From Diphasiastrum complanatum (lineage: Eukaryota; Streptophyta; Lycopodiopsida; Lycopodiales; Lycopodiaceae), in contig CM055097.1 of the NCBI GenBank assembly GCA_029204225.1, forward strand, positions 28,755,192-28,819,191: a stretch of DNA of 64,000 nt. The letters run 5' to 3'. The notes under the pieces are model-generated. The model searched no databases. It saw only the letters and a list, made by a program, of their open reading frames with translations, and was not told where the DNA came from. The first letter of the stretch is position 1; the number at the start of each line of letters is the position of its first letter. Shown here piece by piece: positions 46,845 to 58,414 of the stretch. A program made the translations under genes and the position numbers.

Positions 46845-46848
46845 CCAT

Positions 46849-47504
46849 GTAGAATATTGTACATTTTGTCAATATTGTTTGTTGGTTACTTGAATGGCCA
46901 AAGTGCCACTTGTACATACACACCTAAAGTAGGTTACCACGAGTCAAGAGGAGTGGTTGTGTCTATTTGGTAGTGATTCCTACTTTGTAGGATCTAGACC
47001 ATGATTTATGATGAGATTTGTACCTACCATGCACCTACCAAGCATGACTCTTGGATCTAGACTAGGGTTTTCACATTAGGGCAAGAAAGTGGAGTCTACT
47101 TCCTTATTACATGCTGGATTTTCACCTAACTTTGCAAAGGAAGTGTGTTTTACTATGTATTTCCATTCTCCATAGTGAGAAGATAGAAACTTTTTGGAGC
47201 CTCAAGGAGAAACTCGAGTTTCCTCTCATTGTATGGTGATTACTCTATTTTTCCAATAAAACCCAGCTTTGGCACTTTGTAAACACTGTCTACAGGCCGT
47301 ACTACAGCCTTATTTCCACATGTGTGGAGTTGGATTAGACTATTTGATCAATGCTTTGATTGTCTCTACTTGTTTCCTATCAAGCTGCTAAACTAGATCT
47401 TGTTTTCTGATGACTAGTTTCTGATAGATTGTTTAACAAGCATACAATCACCTTGTGGATCATTCAAAGATCCATTTATTGTCCTTAGTACTGTACTTTT
47501 TACA
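46849..47504 (+). repeat. 5' LTR of Copia B
   Basis: 656 bp, TGTAGAAT to TTTTTACA, followed without gap by the primer binding site. It differs from the two solo LTRs by roughly eight changes that I could see. Confidence 0.85.
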
Positions 47505-47517
47505 TGGTATCAAAGCC
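47505..47517 (+). other. Primer binding site of Copia B
   Basis: TGGTATCAAAGCC, complementary to the initiator methionine tRNA 3' end, directly abutting the LTR. Confidence 0.92.
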
Positions 47518-48135
47518 AAGTACAAGGCCATTGATCTGTGTTTGAATCTAATCCAGTTTTAGCAGGTTTTGGTGCAAAAAGCTAGTATTGGAAGGGCGAG
47601 CTGGTATCCAGGTTTTGGTGAGGGGATTTGATCCCAAACTTTTTCAGGATCAAAATCCGTACTGTTCACACGTGTGGGCATCTCTGAACCAGCATTTAAT
47701 AACTCATATTCATTGGATCATAGAAAATTCATATGGTGTCAGTTTGATGTAATTTTTGGTGCAAATCCTAGGATAAGCTACCAAGATCACTTGCCATTGA
47801 TTAGTTTTGAATTTGTTTCATGAAAACTAATTAATCTAGGCTGATTTCAGAACTTCTTAAAGTGGAAACCAGGTCTTGAAAGTACATCAAAGTGAATGAG
47901 AGAGATAGAGTCAGTTTTTGTCCAAGAATAGCCAAGATTGGCAAGATTTGCTTGAGTGTAGTTTTCATCTCATCTTATCTTCATTCCAGCTTGTGAGGGA
48001 GTGATAGAACTCTGATTACAAATCCATCTGTTGGATTAGAAGTCAACATTTGAGTGAAACACTGCAAGTTAGAAACCTTTGTGAGGTTTAGGTCCAAACA
48101 AATCTATATCTTGTGTGTAGAATCTTGCTAGTAAG
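47518..48135 (+). other. Copia B untranslated leader
   Basis: About 620 bp between primer binding site and gag ATG with no long frame; the usual place for packaging signals. Confidence 0.6.
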
Positions 48136-50104
48136 ATGGGATCAGTGGGAGCCTACCTTCTAGAAGCTAGTGAGAGGTTAAATTCTACCAATTATGCTAT
48201 TTGAAAAGTGAGGATGGAGTCACTAATGGTGCTCTAGGATCTTTATGAGTTTCTAATAGATGATGAAGATGAACCTCTAGGTGCACAGGAATTAGTGAGA
48301 TACAAGAAGAGGTCTAGGCTTGCACTTCACTGTATTAAGATGAATGTAAGCAATGATCTTTTAAGGGAAGTATCATCATGTACGAGTGCTAAAAAGGCTT
48401 GGGAATTTTTAAAATCTACCTATGAGTCTAGTAACACTTCGAGGGTTCTCATGCTTAGGAATCAGATTCTACAGAGCATGAAGAGGAGTGATGAGAATGC
48501 ACAAGATTATGTGCTAAGAATCAAGTCTCTTAATAGGGAGTTAGCTTCCATTGGAGAGAAGATTCAAGATAGTGAGCTTGTTCAGATTGTCCTAAATGGT
48601 CTAGGGAGTAGCTTTACAAATTTGGTCCAAAGCTTTGCAATCCAAGACACTTTGCCTACTATAGAAAAGCTACACAGTGTATTAGTAGCTGAAGAGTGTA
48701 GGATGTTGCATACCAATGCAAGAATGAATGCTATTTCTCTGCAGGATGGTGATGAGAAAGCTAATTTCTCATTCAAAAGCAAGAAGAAGACCAATGGCAA
48801 GAAGAAGCACTTCAAGGAGACCAAGGAGGAGGATGAGGCTTCAAGCTCAAAGGGCAAGATCAAAGACAAGTCCAAGTACAAATGTTTTTTCTGTGGAAAG
48901 AAAGGACATTTTGCATCAGAATGTCTCAAGAAGAAGAAGGCACAAGAGAGCAAACAAAGCAACATTGCACATCAGGAGGAAGAGGAGGATGAAGAGTCAT
49001 CCTTGATGGTTTCCAACAAACCACCATCATCCAAGAGCAACACCAATGATTCTTGGTGGATTGATAGTGAGGCAAGTTCCCACATGACATATCAAAAGGA
49101 CATATTCTCCACCTTACTTTCTTACAATGACTTAAATAGATCAATCTATACTGCAAGTAGTCAAGAATGTAAGATAAGTGGAATAGGAACAATTCCCTTG
49201 TATGTGGGATCATCCAAAAGGATGAATCTAGATAATGTTCTTCATGTTCCTAAGTTAACCAAGAATTTGCTTAGTATTGGCCAGTTAATGGATAATGGCC
49301 TATATGTACAATTTAAGCATGGAGTTTGTTCCATCCTTAGAAATGATGAATGTATAGCCAAAGGCTTTAAGCAAGGTAGATTATTTAAGCTTGATGCTAA
49401 TATTGCAGTGGAGAGTGCTAACTTGGCAAAGGTGGAGCTATCAAAGGTGGAACTGTGGCACAAAAGGTTGGGCCACCCCAACTACAAAGCCATGGAATCT
49501 ATGGCTACAAACGAGCTTGTAGTTGGACTCCCCAAGCATTTGTCAAAGTGTGGGAAGAGATGTGAAGCATGCAGCCTCTCAAAGGCTCACAAGCTACCCT
49601 TCTCAAGATCTACATCAAGATCAAACTCTCCTCTTGAACTCATCCATTCAGATGTTCATAGTTTTTCACATGAGTCTAATGGTGGTGCCAAGTACTATGT
49701 AATCTTCATTGATGACTATTCTAGATTTTGTTGGATGTACCTCTTGTCTAGCAAATCAATGGTGTTTGATTCTTTTGTAAAGTTCAAGACTCTGGTAGAA
49801 AATCAACTTAGTACCAAGATTAAGGTATTAACGAGTGATAATGGAGGTGAATATGTCTCCAATAAGTTGATTGACTTTTGTATTTCTAATGGCATAAAGA
49901 GGGAGTTGTCATGTCCATACACCCCTCAATAAAATGGAGTGAGTGAGAGAAGAAATAGATCTCTTTGTGAGTGTGCTAAGGCCTTAAGGCTAGATGCTTC
50001 TCTATCCAAACCATTTTGGGGTGAAGCAATAACTTGTGCTAACTATTTGTGCAATAGATTGCCAAACCAAGCCATTGGAGGAATCACACCATTTGAAGCT
50101 CATC
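48136..50104 (+). pseudogene. Copia B gag, protease and integrase
   Basis: From ATG 48,136 the frame has TGA at 48,202-48,204 and TAG at 48,235-48,237 (both at former TGG tryptophan positions), then stays open for 545 codons to TAA at 49,930-49,932. Domains in order: UBN2-type gag; CCHC knuckle C-F-F-C-G-K-K-G-H-F-A-S-E-C at 48,883-48,924; protease site D-S-E-A at 49,063-49,074, where the usual third residue Gly is Glu; HHCC region from about 49,450 to 49,590; integrase core with F-I-D-D-Y-S-R and S-D-N-G-G-E-Y. After the stop the integrase continues to T-P-F-E-A near 50,097 and is then cut by a deletion. Confidence 0.9.
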
Positions 50105-50333
50105 ACTAGCAAGGTGATAGTGAGTAGGGATGTTATTTTTTATGAAGGACATGCTTGTGATTTGGATGATAATGCTACTAATCATCTTGATGCCAAGGAT
50201 CATGCTAGGATGGAGGAGGAGCTTCCAAGTGAAGAAGAACTTGAGGATCCACCTCAAGATGCAAGAACTCCAAGAACTCCAAGAACTCCAAGAAGATCTA
50301 CAAGGGCAAGATCTAAGCCATTGAGGCTCACCT
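50105..50333 (+). pseudogene. Copia B linker, joined by deletion
   Basis: The frame resumes with S-R-D-V-I-F and runs through an acidic stretch and an R-T-P repeat to R-A-R-S-K-P-L-R. The integrase C-terminal part expected before it is missing, as is the start of RT after it. Confidence 0.75.
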
Positions 50334-51660
50334 ATGATGGTCAAGGTGATCAAAGGAAATAAACCTCTTGATTGCAAGTGGGTGTTTAGATTGAAGTATA
50401 ATCAAGATGGATCAATAAGCAAGCATAAAGCTAGGCTTGTTGCCAAAGGTTTTTTACAAACCAAAGGCATTGATTATGATGAGACTTTTGCTCCTGTGGC
50501 TAAGCTTGTTACTATCAGGTTGATCATTAGTCTTGCTACAACCTTCAATTGGGAGCTATTCCAACTTGACTTCACAAATGCATTCCTCAATGGTTATTTG
50601 GAGGAAGAGATCTACATGAGGCAACCCGAGGGCTTCATCAAGGCAAAGCATGAAGGAAAGGTGTGTTTTTTGAAGAAGAGCCTTTATGGGCTCAAGCAAG
50701 CACCTAGAGCATGGTACTCTTGGCTAAACTCTTTTCTCATTTCCATCAATTTGTAATGAGTGCCTATGATCCATCATTGTATATAGGTTTTCATGATGGC
50801 ATGATCATATTTCTTGTTTTGTATGTAGATGACATTATCTTGAGTGGTAATTATCTAGATGGAATTAGAGATGTAAAAATTGCTTTAGCAAAAGAGTTTA
50901 AGATGGTAGATCTCGGCCTATTGAGCTTCATTCTTGGAATAGAGGTTATTAGAGGATGTGATTTTAGCTTCATTTGTCAATCTAAATATGCTACATCCAT
51001 CCTAGATAGATTTGGAATGAAGAATTGTAAAGGCATTGAGACACCAATGGAGCAACATGTAAAAGCATCTATTGGTTGTGATGAAGCATCCTTTGAGGAC
51101 ATCACATTATATAGAAGGCTTATTGGCTCCTTGATCTATTTAACTATAACTAGACCTGATCTTAGTTATAGTGTTGAAAAGTTAAGCCAATTCATGCAAA
51201 GTCCTCTAGTTTCACATTGGAAGATGGCCAAAAGAGTTCTTAGATACATTTCATTCACTAAGAATTCTGGTATTTTGTATAGAGGAACTAATCTTGGCTT
51301 AAGAGCCTATAGTGACTCGGATTTTGTAGGTGACAAAGTGGATAGAAGATCAACAAGTGCCTTTGCCACCTTTCTATGTGATGGAGTAGTATCATGGCTT
51401 TCCAAAAAGCAAGATACCATCTCCCTATCTTCCACAGAATCCGAATACAAGGCCTTGACATCAACATGCAAGGAGGTCTTGTGGCTCAAAAGGCTATTGG
51501 TGGAGCTTCATGTCATGGAGGAGGAGATCCCTATCATCTATTGTGACAACCAATCAACCCAATCACTTGCAACTAATCCTACATTCCATGCAAGGAGTAA
51601 ACACATCGAAATTGCTCATCATTTCGTGAGGGAAAAAGTGCAAGCTAAAGAGATCAAGCT
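50334..51660 (+). pseudogene. Copia B reverse transcriptase and RNase H
   Basis: RT begins with C-K-W-V-F-R-L-K-Y and K-A-R-L-V-A-K-G-F, continues through F-L-N-G-Y-L and S-L-Y-G-L-K-Q-A-P-R-A-W, then shifts frame near 50,740. The second frame (50,711 on) holds the catalytic Y-V-D-D at 50,822-50,833, the S-K-Y-A and P-M-E-Q blocks and an RNase H with Y-S-D-S-D, S-L-S-S-T-E-S-E-Y and C-D-N-Q-S. The true element ends near I-K-L-S-C at about 51,666; the remaining codons to 51,754 belong to the Z block. Confidence 0.9.
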
Positions 51661-51794
51661 TTCATGTAAAGATAAGCCATTGGAACCTTGCAACCTGTTA
51701 CACAATAGAAACCACCGAGCACACAAGTGGTGGTGTGCCCTCCCAAGGTGGTAGGCCAGCCCCTCCATGTCCACCCTAGAGGGAGACATCGCCC

Positions 51795-51839
<45 letters not shown>

Positions 51840-54243
51840 CTTGAAAATTCTTAGGACTCTTAACCCCGCCCCCCTCCCCCCCCCCCCTGAGCTCGGAGAA
51901 ATTTTTTGATATGTCATGGCAAGAGCACTTCATAATACTTCAGCAGACCGAGTGAGATTGATGTTTTCAGCATTATTAGCAAGGCTGGCTGATTATGTTA
52001 TAAAAACAGGCCTCGTAATAAGCCATAAGGAGCACCCCCCCCCAAGCGTGTAAAAATAGAACATCAAATTTATGTACGATGATTGTACGGCACATCTTAT
52101 ACAGTACAAAAATACAGTAGATTTTAAAAATTATATGACCCACATACTTAACATATGACAATGCAAATAGATCAGAAAATGATTGCCAACAAAAACGACG
52201 CTGCCAACGAGAAAGATGCTCCAACGAGAGAGATGAACAAACCATGTTTACAAAACTTGTTGAACAATTAACACCTCGTTGTACTTTGCAAAGACGTACA
52301 TATGGTAGTTAAATTGTAAAGCTAAACATTAAAAACACATCGAACTTCGCAAAAACATAAAACGTGAATTAAACCTTATAAAAAATCTGAATTCGAAACA
52401 ACACTAAAAACACATAAATACGGTAGTGAAACCATATACATATTATGGCAATAGCATAGTTTAATAGCATAATTAAACTGTATAAATACTTTGATAGCCC
52501 TGGTATTAACGTCAGTTAACGGGCAAGACATGCTCGTTATCTATTCTCGTTATCGCATAATGAAAGAAAGAAAATGAAGCGTGCTCGGTTCTTATCCGTG
52601 AACACCATTTACGCCCGGGAGGAATTAGGGCACCCTTATTAATGATTCCTCCAGGCTCCAGGTCCTCCAAAAGAATGCGAATTGCCCTGACGCTTCCTTT
52701 CTGACGCCGTAGTGGACCTGGCCACTGGTCCCACGCCCTGGCTGCGGGGTCTTGGCTCTCCACCTTACAATCTAACTGTTGGGTCTCGGCCCCCCTGTCA
52801 TTACAAATGGCCCTAGCCCCAGTTACTGGATGAATGGGGAATCCCGATGTAGGAGTCAGATGGTGGCAGTCAGCACGACGTAAAGCCCATGTAAGTTGGC
52901 CTTTAAGCACGTGGAGTATTAGTGACCCATAAAATAAACTCGCTAATGCCCACAACATAAACCATAAAAAGGTGAGTGAGTTTCTAGCCCCCTTTGGAAA
53001 GCAAGATGCATAAACAAGTAAGTCGTTATAGGCACATGGCTTTGCGCCTATTTTATGGTCATGGTCCATGGATATAGGCAAGTTGCCAACTCCTTGTTTA
53101 CACAAATATGCTTTGTGGGTCTTCCCTAGTGATGAACCCCATTGGTCTTGTGACACTTCACACAATGGAGAACGAAAAGATACCTTCATTCATTTTTTTC
53201 TCTCAAAGATGCTTTAATTTGAAAGAACATAAGCATGCACTCATGCAATCAACTATCAAGTGTAATATTGCATGGACCAATGCATGACAACCATGTAAGC
53301 AAGACACTTTCCCTTGTTCTTAGATGAGCTTATTCCCCTATTCCACTTTTACTGAGGGTAGAGGCAAGGGCCCTCCTCATCCAACCATTGAGAAAGCTTT
53401 TTTTTGTGTTTCTCTCAAAGCAGATTGACCATACATTAAAGAGTTTTTACAAAAATACATGCAACAAAATAAAACTCAAAGAAGTAGCACTTTAGTAGTA
53501 GTAAGTTTTCATCAAGTAAGGGATACCTTGTGACTATTATGCCCCTTTTTTAACATATTAAAAAGTAGAATATATATGTAGTTTTTTCCAGACATAGGTG
53601 CTGCTCTTTCCACCCTTCGTGTCCATATGGCTGCCATGTGACACTTCTAGACTGGTCAATCAGAGTCAAACTACTTATTATGCTTCGTAAGGTACATGTG
53701 AAAAAAGTCAAGGTATCCATTACGCAATGGAATCCGTCACACAAAGGACATTTTGCCCAGTTCGGCTTACCAAAATTTATTAGGCTCAACCCCTCTGGGC
53801 CTCGCCTAAAAAATTCTAGAAAGCCTTACCGGGCAAAATGTCCTAGGCCCGACACCTTCCATAATACGTTATTTTGTTTCAAATACTTGAGTATTGTAAT
53901 TATTTGTGATTCAAAATTACTTAATTCATAAGTGGTTAATAAATCTCAATTTGCATTGTAGATCAATGAATGATGGGTCTTGTTAGAAAAGCATGTCAAA
54001 ACTCAAACTTGAAAGTAAGAAATCTAATAATAAGAACCTTGTAAAGAATACTTGTAAGAGGTTGCAGGTACACTAGCAAGCATTGCATCCCATACACTAT
54101 CATTGAATTAAATTGATTGAAGGCATAATAAGGAATCACCCTTCAAAACGTGGCCCCAATGAATTTATGTATTTGCATCTCATCGTTAAGGAAAAAAAAA
54201 AAAGACGTCTTATAATTTGCATCTCGAAAAAAAAGGAACTCAT
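51661..54243. repeat. Z block, copy 2
   Basis: Matches 25,856-28,463 with a shift near 25,777. It contains a shorter (CA)n (51,798-51,836), a shorter C tract (51,868-51,887), the 225-codon ORF and the 14-bp inverted repeat (53,745-53,758 and 53,831-53,844). It is fused directly to the Copia B 3' end, which is not so in Z1. Confidence 0.9.
52512..53189 (-). CDS. Uncharacterised 225-codon ORF, Z2
   Basis: Second copy of the frame at 26,735, still open and of the same length. The amino-acid changes seen are Cys to Arg near the start, Ser to Asn, and Leu to Pro near residue 190. No family is recognised. Confidence 0.2.
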   Translation of the reverse strand: MKVSFRSPLCEVSQDQWGSSLGKTHKAYLCKQGVGNLPISMDHDHKIGAKPCAYNDLLVYASCFPKGARNSLTFLWFMLWALASLFYGSLILHVLKGQLTWALRRADCHHLTPTSGFPIHPVTGARAICNDRGAETQQLDCKVESQDPAARAWDQWPGPLRRQKGSVRAIRILLEDLEPGGIINKGALIPPGRKWCSRIRTEHASFSFFHYAITRIDNEHVLPVN

Positions 54244-57200
54244 TTAGAAATGATTTTGAGTCACTAGTGATATAACAAGAACGATGTGGTGCTATACCAC
54301 AAAGGCCTTGCCATGTCATAAGTCGTACTTTTATTTTACGAGAATCCTACAAGTTTAGCAAATATGGAAAGGCATTTATGACATAATATGAGAATATTAA
54401 GCTGAAAATAAAATCAAAAAATGTGTGAAAAAATAACAAGGTAGGCTGCAGACTCGTCTATATACTTCATAGGTGGTCTGCTAGCTCTTGATGATCTTTT
54501 GAAAAATGGAGGAAGTTGATCATCATCTTTTGATTCACTGTCAGTGTAATCGACATTGTATACCTAAGAAAATCCTCTAGCAACAAGTCAGGCTTTTCTT
54601 CTGTCGATGCTTCCATTTGCTTTGTACTTGACTTTGAAAATCCATTTGCAATCAACTACGTTTCTGCAAACAGGTAATTCGACAATCGTCCACAATCGTC
54701 CATGCCTGGTTCTTGATAAGAAATGAATCCTCTTTATCCATAGTTTTTTTCCAGAGATTTGAATCTGGCTAACTGAGTGCCTCCTTACAGTTGTCAGCTC
54801 GTGAACAAGGTAGGCTACAGACTCGTCGATATACAAGATAGGTGGTCTGCTAGCTCTTGATGATCTTCTGGAAAATAGAGGAAGTTGATCATTTTCATCA
54901 TACTGTAGTTGCTGAATTGCAACATCATCATCTTTTGATTCACCATTGATTTGTTGTTCATCAAGAGTAGATGAGCTTGGTCCTTCAAGGGGAATAGTCG
55001 AGTGAGGAACTAAAAAGTTCAATATGTCAGGAGAATCTAACAAGTCGGCTGGATGGGCTCTGCCTTTTCCCTTGAGGTCTTGAAACTGATCTTCGATGAA
55101 GATGACATCCCATCTAGTGCTCTATGGGATCCAAAAACTTGTAGACTTGATCTGAAGTATTGTAGCTCATGAAAATACATTTGATACTGTAGAAGTCGAG
55201 CTTCTTCCTGAGATCATGAGGAATCTGTGCATAAGTAGTACATCCAAAAACTCGTAAGTTTGATAAAGAAGGTTTGGTACCTGTCCAAACTTCAAATGGT
55301 GTTTTGTTCGAGAGACCTTTAGTAGGACATCTGTTCTAAATATAAGTTGTTGTTGAAATAGCTTCAGCCCATAAGGACCTCGGAAGTGTCGCATGTGATA
55401 ACATGCACTTTGCCGATTCGACTAATGTTATGTTCTTTCTCTCAGCAAGACCATTTGATTGATGCGAATAGGAGGTAATGTATTATTGATCAATGTCCTT
55501 GTTAAAGCAATACTTCTTGAATTCAGTGGAGATATATTCTCCCCCATTATCTGACCTCAATGCTTTGATTCGTTTACAAGTCTAATTTTTTGCATGCTTT
55601 GTGAATTGTCTAAACTTGATGAGAGCCTCTAATTTTTGTTTAATGAAATAAATAGCTGTTCTTCTGGAGAATTTGTCAATAAAGGTAATGAAATACTTTG
55701 CATCTAGCAATGGAGGAGTTTGCATAGGTCCACATCTATCTGTATGAACAACATCTAACAGACCTTTTGCTGCATGTCTATGACTTGACCTAAAAGGAAT
55801 CCTAGTATGCTTTCCAAGGATGCAACAAGGATGAAACTATGGCAGACAAGGAGATCGACCTTACCAGAAGGATAGTCAAGATCAAGAGCCATGGATTGTT
55901 TTAACATGTTCGCAACAGATGCATAATTCAAGCGTCCAAAGCGATGATGCCATAGTAATGCTTTATTGACAAGAACAGAGGTTTTCAAGGCTTGACTATA
56001 ATCAGAATAACAATGTGCCAATCTATATAAGTATCCATTCCTCTTGCCGAGTGCAAGGATCTTATTACTCCTATCGATACTTCTGCATTGATCAGACTCA
56101 AACTCCACCTTATGACCTAAATTTGTAATTCTACTTATTGATAATAGATTTGTAGAGAGTTTAGGAACATACCAGACTTTTGACAATAGTTTCAATTGAT
56201 TATGCTGGAATCTCAATCTTACAGTACCTACACCTTCGATAGTGTGAGTACTATCGTCACCAAGATGAACATACATCTTTGTGTTGTAAGGCGTATAGGA
56301 TTGGAAAATCTCACGATGATTGGTCGTTGAGTATCTCCCGAATCCAGAAACCACGAATCATCTGAATTCGCATATTTGTCTTTGACCATAAAAGCGCCTT
56401 CTTCCATTTCGACTTGAGGAGATGCTGTAATGTATTTGCTTGTTAATCAGGTTGCTTGGCTGCATTCTTCGAATTGAGAATTTGGCAATCTTGGATCTCA
56501 TGGTTATTGCGTTTGCAATAACTGCAAATTGTTGTTGACTTTGAGTCTATTTTTGATTCGATGCTCGAAGCTTTTCTACATCTGTCATTTCAAACCCTGC
56601 ATGAGACGAAGAGGTAGATGAAGTGTCTTAACTTCTTTGATTATCTTCTTGCAGCAACATAGCGATAACTCTGGTAAGAGTTAAATCTGAGTATATTGTG
56701 ATGATCATCACCCAGTTCTCATATGTAGAGGGCATGCTTGAAAGCAATGTCATTATTGTGTCTTGAGCATCTAATACTGATCTGACAGTGGCCATCTATT
56801 GTAAGAGATTCTTAAACTGGTTAATATGATTCTGAAGAGAAACACCATTTGACATCGTGAGTGTGAAGAATCTCCTTCGAAGATGTAACTTAGTTACGTC
56901 TCTCACATCATATAGTGAGCTCTGGATGTCCCAAACTTCTATTGAAGTTTTAGCTTCACCTATGTGGCCAATTTGAGTATATGATATATTGAGTATAAAA
57001 AGCGCGAAAGCTTTACCATCCTTCAATTTTAATTTTGAGTCTTCTATTTCATCTTCAGGTTTCACTTCGATACTTGTAACAACATCCCATAACTCGTTGG
57101 TGATTAGCAAGGTATTCATCTTAAATTTTCACAAATGATAATTGGATCCATTCAGCTTGTGTCTGCGATAAGACCAGCTTTACTTTGAGAATCCATCTGG

Positions 57201-58414
57201 AACGTAGTCTGTTGATTGTATCAATGACGCTAAGATGTAGTGATGGCAAAAACATGAAATCATGAAAGATATCGCGAAAGATATTAGTATTAGGGCTTTT
57301 TGCTCTGATATCGATATAGTATTAGGCCTTGAAGAAGAATCAATGCTTTGATACCATGTCGAAAATATGTGAGTGATGGAATGCGAACACTTCCTACTTC
57401 CAATGCATGACTACGCCTATAAAAAATTGAACAAAGCAGTAGTGATGTAAATCACGTTCAATATTTAGCAGCTAACTTTCGCTAGATACTAAGTGATTAT
57501 GTAGCCAAACATAAAGTATTCAATTCTCCGACAATTTCTATCACTTACAAAAGCAATACAGAGATGCATGCATTCTGACACACGCAATAAGAAAATAGTA
57601 TTGATTTTGAAAAAAAAGATCAGATGCTAATGAGTGCAAGACAATAGCAGATAGAAACCATGCACTCTAAAGCTATCTCAGAGTAACTGAGAAGAAGTAT
57701 GAAATAAACAACTCTGCTGATAAGCAGTAGCACAATAGCAACTCTAAAATAAATCTCTAAAAGACTGAACTAGAATGCTCAAGAGAGTTCAAGCTTGAAA
57801 GCTTGATAGAGAGCTAACAACAATACTTTCTGATTATGAATGATCTGCTTGATGAGAGCGCAAGAAGCATCGTGTAATAACGCTCAACTCCTTCACAATT
57901 CACAATAACATTGATCTTGACTTGATCATTGATAATGAGATGTATGAACAACTCATTTATACTAGGTCATCAAATGCAATTGCCAGTTGGCTGGAGTCCA
58001 CTGACATTCATCTAGTTCTTCTCAGAAGTTGCTTGCTGACAAGTGGTGACAATTGGCCGTAAATAGTGTGTCTGCATAAATGAACATAAACTGTCATTAT
58101 GCATAAATGAATGTAAACTGCCCCAAGTGAAAAATGCAACACTACATTTTTACTCATGATTTCTGCAGGCAAAAAGTGTGAAAAAGATGACACTGCATTT
58201 TTGCACGTAATTTGTGACAGACAAAAAATGCAAAAAAGACAACACTGCATTTTTACACGTAATTTCTGATAGGCGAAAAATGCGAAAAAGGTGACACTGC
58301 ATTTTTACATGCAATTTTTGACAGGCAGAAGATGCGAGGAAGGTGAAACTGCATTTTTATACGAGATTCCTAACAGGCGACATTGTCGGGTTTGCAGAGA
58401 GAGAAAATACGACA
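54244..58414 (-). mobile_element. Copia A relic, copy 4 (X4)
   Basis: Collinear with 1-4,293: internal duplication, RT start, linker, integrase, protease, gag, primer binding site (57,345-57,356), LTR (57,357-58,414) and 52-bp repeats (58,138-58,375). Differences from copy 1 include about 50 bp lost near 56,527-56,610 and about 70 bp lost near 57,255. Confidence 0.88.
54467..57119 (-). pseudogene. Copia A gag-pol, copy 4
   Basis: Gag opens at 57,119 (107 codons). The protease keeps D-S-G and the preceding Trp codon (56,351-56,353) that copy 1 has lost, but a short deletion follows it. Integrase keeps the aspartate of D-N-G-G-E-Y near 55,540 that is Gly in copy 1, but gains a TAA at 55,483-55,485 where copy 1 has CAA. 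The linker-RT start is open for 151 codons (54,588-55,043). RT is truncated and internally duplicated as in copy 1. Confidence 0.8.

Larger units (their letters stand above)
40053..46848. repeat. Y block, copy 3
   Basis: Collinear with 4,294-11,075. The shift changes from 35,759 to 35,765 across the GA tract and to 35,772 by 10,600, so it carries several small indels and more substitutions than Y2. It keeps unmutated codons at sites broken in Y1 and Y2. It ends at the Copia B LTR; the Gypsy part beyond the LTR is missing. Unlisted stretches (40,053-41,612, 42,306-43,501, 43,778-45,115, 45,435-46,598) hold no recognisable gene. Confidence 0.93.
46849..51660 (+). mobile_element. Ty1/Copia retrotransposon B, 3' truncated
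   Basis: 5' LTR, primer binding site, leader, gag, protease, integrase, RT and RNase H run in Copia order on the plus strand. The element ends within the last RNase H codons, where it joins the Z block at TTCATGT. There is no polypurine tract or 3' LTR. Two internal deletions, a frameshift and several stops make it inactive. Confidence 0.9.

Noticed and set aside
48582-49481. Minus-strand frames of 127, 95 and 79 codons
   Set aside because: They are shadows of the Copia B gag-protease-integrase frame on the plus strand.
46849-54243. Copia B as a complete, recently active element
   Set aside because: It lacks a 3' LTR and polypurine tract, has a frameshift near 50,740, stops at 48,202, 48,235 and 49,930, an altered protease site and two internal deletions.
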